DNA of 64,000 bases from Watersipora subatra (taxonomy: Eukaryota; Bryozoa; Gymnolaemata; Cheilostomatida; Watersiporidae), in contig NC_088714.1 of the NCBI RefSeq assembly GCF_963576615.1, forward strand, positions 65,480,667-65,544,666, in the 5' to 3' direction. Under the pieces are notes generated by a model, which was not told the origin of the DNA, ran no database searches, and was given only the letters and a program-made list of their open reading frames with translations. Shown piece after piece: positions 12,575 to 24,800 of the stretch. The translations under genes were made by a program, and so were the position numbers. Numbering within the stretch: the stretch's first letter is position 1; each line of letters begins with the position of its first letter.

Positions 12575-12871
12575 CAGTGAGTTTCACTAGCTATTTCACC
12601 CACGAAAATCAGCACAAGCAATTGGGTCACTCCAAGTAGGCGAGTGGGCCACATTTGGCCCACGGAGCATAGTTTGGCGAAACTTGTCCTAGCTGATCGC
12701 CTTCGCTCCAATTTTTTCACTTCATAGCTTTTTGCGACTGAGATTGGGCGTTGTGCGCCTTGTTATTGTATGCAAACATTCAGGGAATTCCCCTTTCAGC
12801 AGGCGCTTCATTTAGTTTATTTAGACTTCCTATTGAAACCTCAACGTGACTGTCTGGTCTATCGACATTTC

Positions 12872-13422
12872 GGTAGATACGAAAAGCCGAACGCACTGAA
12901 TGAGCGAACAAACCGAATATCTTTTGGGAGTTGCTCTCCCTCAACTATTATCTATAAATCAATTATTATCTATAAATAATATCGATTGCATGTTTTATAT
13001 AATTATAATAAATATTCCTATATATAGAAATAAATATATTCATTTCCAATTGAATAAAGAAACAATTTTGGCTAGTTATTAAGCTACTAGTTCACCAATA
13101 GTTAACGATACTACTGAACAAATAAAACCTTTTGCTTCTATTAGGCATTTCCCTTTTATCTGTCAAAGGTACAGCAAGTACTGATTGGACTATAGTGACA
13201 GCAAAAATACTTCGATTGAATATGTAATACATGTATTTTTATTCACAGCGTGCTTCACTGGCGCGAAAATAAACAACAGCCTCTAAAATGTTTCTACGGA
13301 ATTCATTGAGCTCTTTATTTATAGAAGTTTGAGTTATGCACCCTTATCCGTAAATAGTCACACGAGAGGGTAACTCCTAAAATATTCGGTCTGTTCGGTC
13401 GTTCAGCTTTTCGTATCTACTG
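12872..13422. mobile_element. Mutator-like MITE, complete, 551 bp
   Basis: Terminal inverted repeats of about 60 bp pair 12872-12943 (GGTAGATACGAAAAGCCGAA) with 13364-13422 (ending CAGCTTTTCGTATCTACTG). The 9-bp sequence CGACATTTC lies directly on both sides (12863-12871 and 13423-13431). Long inverted repeats with a 9-bp target duplication are the hallmark of the Mutator (MULE) superfamily. The interior is AT-rich and non-coding. Copy A keeps only the right part of this element. Confidence 0.75.
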
Positions 13423-13809
13423 CGACATTTCACATCTGGTTCCAATTGATACAACCAGTTCTTCTTTGTATCGCTACATCTACTTTTGACAAAAAGTGTG
13501 TGTTTCATCTAGTGCAGTTAAATGAGCAAAACAAGTAGCAGAAGTTATCTTCCTCCGCTAGTCTGCATTATTTTCTCTCAGCTAGCTGACTCCCATCTCT
13601 GAGGTTGTTTCAGTAATGATATTTGATTGTGCGGACATTTTGTAAGACTACTCACTAACTATTCAAATATCTGGAAAAGGGCATTTTCTAGAACATTCCA
13701 TTAAGCGCTCTCGATTCAAACAGCTCGCGAGCTGCTCATAATATTTTAGCAACGCTTGCTGCGACGACGTGTTGACCTCACAACCAACTTTTTGTGTAAC
13801 AGAGTGAAG

Positions 13810-14993
13810 ATGTCAGACGTTTATGATGTCAGACGTTTATGATCTCAGACATAATGACGATTTGTCGAATGGTAAGTTATTAGAAATGTTAGCTGTGAAG
13901 TAAGTGCATAGGTGCTTACATAGGTGCTGTGTTACTCAATGGATAAGATGAACACCATTGGTCTACGTTAGAATATAACTAAATTTTTTTATATAATATC
14001 TCGGCAATATATCAAGTAACCTGATCGTATAACTTCTCAAAAAGTTTTGATTCTTACTGCGAAGTACTGCCTGCGTATGTACAAAACTAAACTTCTAGAA
14101 CATTCCTGAATACGCCTGTGCTTTCCACATCAATTGCGCAATGCATGATGAGTCATGCAGTCGCCATGCTCCGAACATTTTCAAATTATACACAGTCACA
14201 GTAAACTATGCTATATTTCTGAAAAACAACATAAAGTGCTCTACATTAAAATTATCATATATAAGAGAAAAACTAAGGTCAACATTGGTCAATGTAAGGA
14301 TTTATTCTGTACTTCCTAGTAGAATTGTATTCTGTACTTCCCTAGTAGAATTGTATTCTGTACTTCCTAGTAGAATTGTATTCTGTACTTCCCTAGTAGA
14401 ATTGTACAACGAAAAGAATAAAACTTTCTTACATAGAATGATTGCCTATCATAGGTTAGCTCTATTTTCATTTTGCTTGTAGATGAAAACTACAATAATT
14501 TTAAAACTGCTGGCATGTCAAGTGAAACAACAAGGAGAGCGTACTGCTAGCTCAGCTTCAGTCAGAGTCGGGAGAGCCTGTACCGATCTTCGCCAGACCT
14601 AATAGGTCAGGAGTATTCACTTCAAAAAGGATTCGTGATGATTTTACTAAATACTACAAAGACAGTAAACAATCAGGCAAGACACTGATAGTGTATACCA
14701 ATTATGCTCCGTCCGATATCTGCCCAAAGGTATGGATGGAACTACAAGAAAAGTACGGCATAGAAATAGAGATGAGAGCGGCTAGCCGCTACACCAAAGG
14801 AGCAACAGAAATGAAAGTGAAAGAAATGTTAAGAAGCAATAAGCACACCCGGCTAAATGCTTTCAGACCTAATGATTGGCAGGTTGTGGCTGATATGATA
14901 TATAGAGCTTTGACCGAAGTTGAGCCACCATCAGAAGAAAGGCTGGCGATGGATGCTGCAGCTCAAAAAGTTTTTGATAGTTGGCGCAATTAA
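13810..14993 (+). pseudogene. AID/APOBEC-like gene, copy B (frameshifted)
   Basis: This is the paralogue of 6549-7591. A 16-bp duplication at the start codon (13810-13841) makes a first ATG that runs into a stop after ten codons and a second ATG at 13826 that restores the frame (MSDVYDLRHNDDLSN) up to the donor at 13871/13872. Exon 2 begins at 14483 but lost one base in TACTGC-TAGCTC near 14550, creating a stop; the rest (to 14993) is open in the shifted frame. The active-site positions are again degenerate: FTSKR for HxE, and APSDICPKVW for SPCxxC (first Cys is Ser). C-terminal helix and LNAFRPNDWQVV are conserved. It is probably a pseudogene unless RNA processing bypasses the shift. Confidence 0.7.
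14305..14412. repeat. About 27-bp tandem repeat, 4 units, in the copy-B intron
   Basis: Four units of TATTCTGTACTTCCTAGTAG plus GAATTG lie in the intron of the copy-B deaminase-like gene. Copy A has a single unit at about 6995-7020. Confidence 0.85.
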
Positions 14994-15365
14994 CTGGATA
15001 GTAGATTGTCATGTGCTCGCTGTTTGTGTGTGTTGAAAACTAATAGGCCTACTTGGATCAGAATACATGATACTTTTCCAGACAGTACTATGACATTTAC
15101 CCTTTCTCAGTGTATCTGCTGGTGGACTATAACTAAGGTAGTAAAGACAACTCTCAATGGTAGTTATTAAGGTAGGAAAGACAACTCCTTCTGAGTAGCT
15201 TTGTAATGAGATAAATACATCAGTCTATTGACTTATTTATTCAAACTTGTCTGTATAGACAGCGTGAATATATTTATTATTGTTATATTCTAATTTAAAT
15301 CTCTTCATTGTTAAATATCTGGGTCGATCTTGACTTCCACTTTATTACAGCTAACCAGCAATGAC

Positions 15366-15804
15366 TCTTAGATTAAAATCCCTGGATAATGTCATCAGAG
15401 ACTGACAAGTGACAGCATTGCAGAATTCAGCTATCTGCTAATAAGGATGAGTTTGATATTTTTATTCAGATCAAGGCATGGTTTACGTACATGTAGTTGG
15501 GGTTGTCACACTTCTTCAAATAACAATTATTCGTGGAGGTGAAAATTCAAACCAGTGGAACACACCATCAACAATATAGTGTTATTGATGCTGCATATAA
15601 TTTCAACTAACTTGCATAATAACATGCCTCAAGCTTATCTTGTCATATCTATATTATATGTACAAATAATTAGAGAGATGACAATTACAGACTTAATTGT
15701 CAAAGCTAACAGGTTCTCTTTCTGTGTAGCAGGTAGTTCATTCCGCTGCAATCCGTAGAGTCATTTTCTATGCAGAGATTCTGCCAAATTCATAGAGTTA
15801 TTTT
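15366..15804. other. Spacer between the duplicated segment and DRC7
   Basis: Homology between copies A and B ends near 15368. The remainder probably holds the DRC7 3' untranslated region; a minus-strand AATAAA (plus TTTATT, 15461-15466) about 340 bp past the stop is a candidate polyadenylation signal. Confidence 0.4.
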
Positions 15805-18800
15805 TTATGCCGAAAGGAACTCTACAAGACGTTTGTCTGTGCGGAGTTTCTTGTCCAACTCCATGTATATGAAAGGAGCCTTCTCCTTGTGCCTCTGTAG
15901 AATGACAATGGCAGCGAAAGTGACAGCATGCAGCCGTGTCATCAGATGAAAGAATAATGAATAGCAAATGCTCCCTGGATGACTACCTTACTAAAACTGC
16001 TAGCAGCTTGCAACAGGCATTCAATATTATTACACTGTCCAACTCTATTCTCAGTTGGAATCGAAATACTTAAATTCTTCTGGCCTGCTATTAGAAATAG
16101 CTGTCTCTTTGGAGAACCATTCTTCTGGCCTGCTATTAGAAATAGCTGTCTCTTTGGAGAACCAGCTAGTATATGTTTGCATAACAATTAAAACAAGTCT
16201 AGGCTTAATATCTATAAGAAACAATCTATACTTCACACATAATCCTAGGCTAAGCGAGACCAAAGGCTATTCAAAGAAACCTCACCTGTAGCCTCAACTC
16301 CAGTATGTGAATCTTAAACATAGCTTCAGTGCAGTAAGCCACATAATCCTCCTCATCATCTTTCTGCATGGAGACCTGGTTTTGTTGATACCACTGTTGT
16401 TTCTTGGTGAGCTCAGCAGTTTCTTTCTCAAATCTGTGCTGGATAAGGTTGGCCTTATCAATCAGACGCTGCTTAAGATCAGCGAGGCATTGCTCCTTAA
16501 GAAGCAGCGCTTGGTCTCGGGTCAGCCTCTCTGGGTCTCCCATCTGCGCAAGGAATGGAGCGAGAAAGTCCACCTCCATTTCCTCTCTTCTCATTTTCTC
16601 TTCGAGGAGTTGTCTTTCCTACAGATTAATTGGCATTTCTTGTCATACTTAGCGATTAGGCCAATAATTTATGATTATAGTTTTGAATAATAATTAAGTA
16701 GACAACTCCAAGCTCAAAAGCAAGATTGTGTTAAAAATAGTCATGGCATTAATTTTTACATTCATATAAAGAATGCAGCTGAGAATGATTTAAATAGTTC
16801 AATATATAGTAGACGTTTGTGTTAGTGCTCATAGACTTACAAGTCCAATAATAGTGATTCTATGTTACTTCCCATCAAATAGAACGTAAAAAGCACAAGA
16901 GCAAGTAACTTCCTTCTTTTACAGATCATCATTTGCGGCTTTTTCATTTTTATTGCAATCAAGTTTATCATTCTCGACTCAGACTTAAAGACAAACTTAC
17001 AGGAGTTTTTGTAGATTTTGTCAGCAAGCATCAGTATTTTCTATAATTTGTGATTGTTTTTGATGTTTGAGGTGATTTGACTGCCAGGATGTTTCAATAT
17101 TAAAATCGAAAAAACTTGACAGCAGTTAAAACGCTCAGAAAAACACGCATAAAATGGCGTGACTAGTTGCACAGCTGCCTGTCTCTCTCATTATGTATCT
17201 CGGCTCAAGTGCTCAAGTTGCAGCATCACATGTCTCTATTTAGTCGATCTCCTTACCGAAATGCACGTATAAACGTCATAAATCAAATTTTTGCTTGAAT
17301 CTGAGCATCTTAACAGCGATCAAGTTTTGCTGATTTTAATCTTGAAACATCTTGGCAGTCAGATCACCTCAAGCATTGAAAAAAATCATGAATGATGGAA
17401 AAATACCGATACTTGCTCATAAAATCTACTAAAACTTTGCGTACGTTCATCTTGCGTACGTTCATCTTGCGTACGTTCATCTTGCGTACGTTCATCTTGC
17501 GTACGTTCATCTTGAAATGAAAAAGAGGCGAGAGTTTGAGTTACTCGTATTCAGCTCACCAGCTCTTTCCTGTGTTTCTTAGCCCTCTCATTTCTAGTTG
17601 TGTCATAGACTGAGATCTCTAACTCGCTTCTCGTCTCTTCCTCAAGTCGCTCTTTAAGTATAGAGCGAACTTCCGACTCGCTCTCTCGCACCTTGTTAAT
17701 ACACGTCTCTTCATCCTTGAGTAACTGGCACAGCAACTGGTAAAGTTCTAGATTTTTCTTAGTAGGTTTTGTAGGATCCACCTGTACCACAGAAACAGCA
17801 ATATCTTTGTAGAGCCACTAGTATATTTATGTTCTTTTTCTAGGAATCATAGAGCTATCAGTAAACATTGACTTAGAGACTAAAAGTAATCAGAACAATG
17901 ATGGAATAGCAAAGCAAACAAGTTAACGCTAGAAGACTTAAGGCTTGTGAACTTACTTGGAATGTGCTGTGCATGTCTGGAGTCATGATAACCGGTGAAC
18001 CCTTCTCTTCTACTCCCTGTGGCTTCATGTACTCTCTTGTAGAAGAGATAACTTTTGGATCGCCTGTTTGATATGTAATTTGAATCTTTTCTTCGGCAAT
18101 CCAGAAGACCAATTCTTTGACATCCTCGTTCGCCTCCTTGCTCAAGTTTCTTTTGAACTTCTGCACCATTTTCTGTAGAACATTTGGTACCACACATCAC
18201 ATCCTTTTATTGTATAATAGAAATATTTCACTCACATAAAAGCCATAAACTTGTTCAAACCGGTTAAAACTGGTGATGCAACGCCAAACCCTCCAATTGC
18301 TAACAATGTACAAGTTCGATACTCAATTGTGCTTTTAAATAAAGTTTCGAAGCACGGCATTGGTAGACAAATTGTTGTTTGTAACAAGAGCTGTGATTTG
18401 TTGGTGAGAAACATGAAGCAGAAAAATTTAGATTATTAAATTCAATGTTTATCTTTTTGTACATATTAGTACAGGCATTCCACTGACAGAAAGTCTTGCA
18501 TTAGCCTACACATTCTGATTCATCTTACATATATCGGACGAGGGTTCACATCTTCGCCCCGAGGTCCAGCTTTTTTGGGTTTTGGTCCTAAGTCTATATG
18601 TTGGTAATAAAGGAAATCTTCTCTGTTGCTAAAGTGCTCCGTCATGGATAGCGGAGTTTCTTCTCTTTTGCTGAGCCCATCAACTCTTGCTTCGTCATAG
18701 AAAAGCATGACTCGTTCTGACTCAGCTCCTGGAGATGAAGCTAAGTAGGTATGCTCTCGGATGGCATGCGAACGACCTTGCAGGAAGTATTCCGTAACCC

Positions 18801-21800
18801 AGCCACTTTTCATGTTTAGTGTCCGCAGGTAAAGATGGTCAACTCTCTTCTCAAAGAACTCTTTTACCTGTTGAAATGCTAACAGTTTAAGAATTCAGTG
18901 GTACACAGCGAGTCTTGCAGCGTAGCTAACTTAGCATTGCATTTTAGGTGGCTGATCGTTTAATGCAAAATATTGTTGTCTGTCAGCAGGGCCCTTACCA
19001 AGTTGATGTCTTTGAGCTCGTAGTCGTTGAATACAGACAGTTTAGAAACGAGACCATCTTTCATTATGTAAGGTGCAAACTTCTCCAACTTGGCTCTCTT
19101 GTAGTACTTGGTTTTTTTACCAAGAGGACAACGAGATTCGAACTCTGTGTAAGAAATACATTCACATTTAAGAGAGGAGATAGCAATGAACTATTATAGC
19201 AACAGACCAATATAGCAACGAACCATTATAGCAACGAACCATTATAGCAACAGACCAATATAGCAACAGACCATTATAGCAACGAACCTTTATAGCAACA
19301 GACCATTATAGCAACAGACCATTATAGCAGTGGACCATTATAGTAACATACCAATATAGCAACGGACCATGATAGCAACGGACCATTATAGCAACGGACC
19401 ATTATAGCAATGAACCATCATAGCAACGTACCATTACAGATACAGACCGTTAGAGCAACAGACCATTATAGCAATGCACATTATATCAACAGACCAATAT
19501 ACCAACGAACCATTATAGCAACGAACCATCAGAGCAATTGACCATTATAGCAACAGAACAATATAGCAACAAACCGTTATAGCAACGGAATAAGGTTACT
19601 TCGATGTCAACTCAGTTTCTGTACCGTATCATAAAACTGATCGGTTGAAACAAAAAAGCCTTGATAAAGACTCAAATATCCAATACATTTATTTATATAT
19701 TTAATTAAAAAATGCTCTAAAGATTAGCATCAAGAGTAAAATATTTCTAAGCGTATACAATTGACTGGATGTATGTATGAAGTGTCAACCTCTGCCATCA
19801 AAAATGGTCGCCAGCCTTAAAGTCGCAAACCTACAAACCGTACATCTAGGCTATTCTGACACCATAGAGCTAACCTGAGTGAGTAATGGAGATACATTCG
19901 CACCAAGATGGCGGAATATCCAAATGCTTCTCCACATCTTCCTCTTCTTCATCATCATCAATATCAGGGTCCTCATCTATGTCAGGGATGGAAAGCAGAG
20001 GCTTGTCCGAGGTAGGAAACATAAACTCCCAGAGACTGCAGTCCCCCAGGTCAAACTTGAGGTCCTGTATGGATAATATGCACTCAATCAGAGGCTAGTT
20101 CTATTAGTTTAGACAATAATGCAAGTAACAATCCAAGATTTGGACCAACATAATTTTTTTAAAGTATAAAATTTCATGACTACTTTTGAAAATATAAATA
20201 AAAGGGCTTAGAAATGTCACAAATGGGATAATAAATCAAAGACTTACAACAACCCCATTTGTGCAGAGCTGCATATTGACCCAGTAGTTCTGGTGATTCC
20301 AAATACTCTCAATACCGTGAAAGTCTCGGGTAGCCAGAGAGTGTGACTGACCGGTGAACGGCTCTATATAGAAACTTTCTGCAACCTCCCTCTTTCCTTC
20401 TAGTATGAGAACCCAGGCGTGTATCCTCAGACCATGCAGTGCATCCCAAGCTGGCTTTTCGAGCTCCTACAATAACACAGGTTATGAGCTGACCTTTACT
20501 TAGTAGCAGATAGTAGCAGAGCTTATTGCATGCGGGACTACTGAGCAGGTGTGCAAAACACGCAAGCCGGTTTGCCTTGATTAGTAAACGTGATAGTTTG
20601 GTATTTGGTGGTTGCGATAAACCTTTTAAAATTCTCTTGACTTTTACTAATAAGTTCAACTTAGATAACTAACGGCTTTCTAACTCAAGCCGAGTTCTCA
20701 ACCGGCTTTGCTGCAAAAGGTTCACGACAAAAAAGAGGTCAATATTTATTATATTAAATGAATACCGCTATTTTTTGCTCCTCTTCTTCCTGTTTTTTCC
20801 GTATTTCCGCCAGTCTATTATCCTCAGCCCTCTTTGCCATCTTAGCCTCGTACTTACTTCGAAGATCCTTCGGTGGTCGCACAGCATACTTTCCGATTTC
20901 CTTCTTTTTCTCTTCCTTTTTTTTCTGTTAATCACCAAAATTGGTTCAGTTCACTTAAACTTGATGACTTATAACAATCACTTATATTGTAGTCTAGACA
21001 AAAGGTCAAACCTGATGACTTATAACAATCACTTATATTGTACTCTAGTGAAGAGATAAATCCATGAAAACATCTAGTTGTGCTGACCTCTTTTTTCTCG
21101 ATGAGCAGAGGACAGATTTCTCTGGTGGAGTCCATGAGACAGACCTCCCTAGTTGCATAGCCACTGACTACATAAGCATCGTAGCCCTGCGCTATGAGCA
21201 GGGAGCAGAGCACATTGGCATACTCAAAGCAATCACCTCTCTGCTGCTTCAGCACAGTCATCGGAGACCGCAGACGGGTTGGCTGAGCAAATAAACATGA
21301 CTTGGGTAAACAACTCTAAGCTCAAAAGCAAAATTGTGTTGAAACTAGTTATGGCATTAACTTTTACATTCACATAAAGAAAGCAGCTGAGAATGGCTTA
21401 AATGGTTCAATATATAGTATTGGGAATTTCGGGAATTGAATCCCAAACTTTTGTTTGCAGGTTAAAAGTTCCAGACCACTAGGCTACAGCCAATCTGCTG
21501 TCAGAAGAGAAAATCTCAGACAATAACTGAAAGGAGTGTTTGTGAATGGAGTTGTCATCTCCACGAGAGAAAATGACAATACTCACCAAGTCTACGGGTG
21601 GGTTCAAAGGCTCAAAGTCTAGATAGTCGGCCACAAACTCAGCACAGCCATCCCAGTCATAGAGTGATATGAACGGGAGTTGAGTCGGGCGAATTGAAGT
21701 ACAGACCAGCTTCTGCAAAGATTACATGTACAATATGAATGAAGAATGCAGCCTGCTCCTGCAAAGTAGTGTGCAAAATTACTGATCACAACCATAATCA

Positions 21801-24800
21801 TTCTACCTAGCTAATGCTTAACATGACAGTGCTTTTAACATGTTTTGAGAGTTCATGCACAGAAGACCAATATCGGACTTTTTTCCGTTAGCCTGAGCTC
21901 CCAATATCTTACCTCTATTCCACATTCATTGACTGGATTAAGAAGAAGAGGTTTCCTGTCCCTGTACAAGTGTACATACTGGCGACGGAAGTTCTCAGCA
22001 TAGGAGAGCACAAGCTCTTCTTTAGGAGTGTTGTGTTTGTACGAGTCAGGGAAGCCTTCCGAGTCGTAGAGCAGATCCTGCCATCTAAAGATCAATTTCG
22101 GAGACCAATCAAAATATGTCATTTGGTTAACCCGAGTGAATTCAAGCAAATGCTGATTATTTATAAACATCTAAAAAGTGTTTCAAGTTAATCCAGCTCT
22201 AAAGACTCGCTTTGGACAGGGTGAGACAAAATAATTATAAAGAAAATAGGTTCTTTGAAAAATGGCTCAACATGAATTTTCTAACACAATATGAAATCTG
22301 AGTGACATTTGGGAATCATGTAGTTACCGTTGATAACTCCGGGTAGCACAGCTAGTTACCTGAACAACGGAGTTATCAACTCTGTGCTACCCAGAGTTGA
22401 TAACTCCGGGAAGCACGGCTAGTGTAACTATATACCTTAAGTTTTAATTACATGTAGGTAACTAAATATCTTTCAGAGTTTTTCGAAACAACTCAGTTTA
22501 GTTAGCAGCTAAAACTAAAAATAAACTTAGAAAATTCAAAAATAACCTAAAATATATAAAGTACGTTAGAGTTCAATTAGTCCGAGGTAAAGTTATGCTC
22601 CGTATCTTTATTTCTGAACCTGTGTTGCTGCGCCTACACTTCTGTCTCTAAGGAAAAGTGACTATAAAAACTTTTTCATTAATTTAGTTTTTTATATATA
22701 AGTTACATACATTTAGTTCGTTATACATATAAATCTCAGTGTTTGTCATTGGTCCTAGTGAAACAAACATTTTCATGGCCAACTTCATCATTTTTAAACA
22801 TCACAGCTGTGTTTTGATCACCTCTGTGTTTCTCTATAAATAGCTCTATGAATAGCTCTATTACTGCTAGAAAAGCTCACATAAAAATCATGGAACTTAG
22901 AGAAGTTGTTGCATACATCCAGGATGTAAAGGGATAGAAACATTATAGATCATCCACTTTGTATTTTTATTTCATTTTACTTTACATTTAAATGCCTCGG
23001 TTGCTATTAATTGTTACCTCTACAATCACCAGGTCAAGGACACAAAAGTTTAATTTTAGGTGTTTCATTTTACATACTGTAGAGGTCAATTTATTATTTT
23101 CAGCTTCTGACTTTATGTTGAGAAGATTGGTAGGCAGGCTTCATGTGCAATTGGTTATTATAGACAAGCTCTATATGACAATTATAGACAATTTATTATA
23201 GACAATCTACGTGTATATCTATATATTATATATATATTTCTCAAAGTCTGTCCATGGATCTGTCTGTCTGCATTCCGGCTATAATTATTTAAGTCTTGGA
23301 ATAAAGAACCAGTACTGAAGAAGATTTGATCTCAGACTCTCGCATTCACCAGACCGACGTCATACCAATTAGGTCACAAAGAGTGATTTCTTCACTAGCC
23401 AATATATGTCGCTGTATGGGAGCAAATACCCAACAGCTTTGGTACTACGCAGGGTGATTGCGCAACGCTACTTAGACGAATAGCTCTCATTAGTAAACGT
23501 ACTCAAACTTTTTATTGGCAATGCGCCAGGCTAATAGCAAGTGGCAGGCAACTCTCATTACTTCTCACCGTTAATAAGCTGATTTTTATTACCCGGGCAA
23601 TGCTGGGTAGCACAGCTAGTCATTTACAAAACCAAAACAGATAACCGCCTGCATGAAGTTTTTAGATTTCAAGTCCTAAGCATTAGTGAATTGTATTGTT
23701 GTTACCATGAAAGCGAGGACTGACAAAGGTTCCAAATGGATGTTTAAATATAGACTTATGACTTTTCATGGCATTTGGATTACTCTAACAGTCAAGAAGA
23801 CTTACTTTTTTAGATCTGGTGCGACCACAAATATTTGATCCAGTTCCTTTTTTAGAGCGAGGGCTTCAGGAGAAAGTTTTTTCTCCTCTTGCTCAAGAAC
23901 TGGCTCTTCCTTCTCAGCATCTACTTTCTCAGAGCCTTCTTCGCCTTCCTCCAATTCTACGAGTGCAAAAGTATAAAAGTGGCATTAGCAAAAAGCAAGC
24001 ATAGGTAGTGGTATGATAACTGAGCTTCGGGTCTTTAACTTCACAACGCAGCGAAAAAGCTTCAACTGCCAACTCGAACCTCTTTAACCTTTAACCTCAG
24101 CAAAACTTTTCATGTCAGAGAGCGTTTGTCTTGTATCATGGCAGCCATCCAAACCAATTTGAATTGTTGGTTTAGCAGAGAGAGCAGTTTAAGTATGGAT
24201 GTCCTTCCTGTTACCACCAGTTGCCTACTCTGAGGGTTGTACCTCCAGCCTGTTAGTCACTAGTTCAAATCACTAACCTAAATGCTTATTTAAAACTATA
24301 TGTATAAATATATATACTACAGTTTTGAACATAATACAGATATGAGCGAGCCTTGTCATTGTATAACGGTAAGGTACACAATTGTTGTATAAAGATATTA
24401 AAAAAATCAGATACAGAAAGGGACTAACGCCTAAACTACAAGACATATCTATGCAATACGTGCAATCCGCAAACGTCGAATACATCAAAAGATTATCATA
24501 AAAACCAATTAAACGAGGTGCGATAACAAGTAGATTAAAAACTACCAAGTAGAAAAAATCAATCATGGAAGATGTGTCAACCACCAGGCCAAAAAACCAT
24601 CAAAAGAAATTGGTGCCGATGTCACGCACACAGCTCTGCCAACCTCTATCAGGCACAACCTAAATAACAAGAGTAAGTGATGATTTCCAATCAGCACATG
24701 CCATATCGTGCTAAAAGCAAGTCCACTCAAATACCAATCCTTAACAACATAAAGGACAGAACCTGAGCAACTAAAACACCTTCTCCCAGGCTAACAGAGA

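Noticed and set aside
15761-16187. Minus-strand frames over the DRC7 3' end
   Set aside because: Wrong frame; the correct reading of the last exon is 15894-15805, continuing LRLQ with RHKEKAPF.
18948-19199. Plus-strand open frame over DRC7
   Set aside because: Antisense shadow of a verified DRC7 exon (18999-19144).
24273-24584. Hydrophobic 103-codon minus-strand frame in DRC7 intron 1
   Set aside because: AT-rich intron with no homologue recognised; probably the 3' tail of an old repeat.
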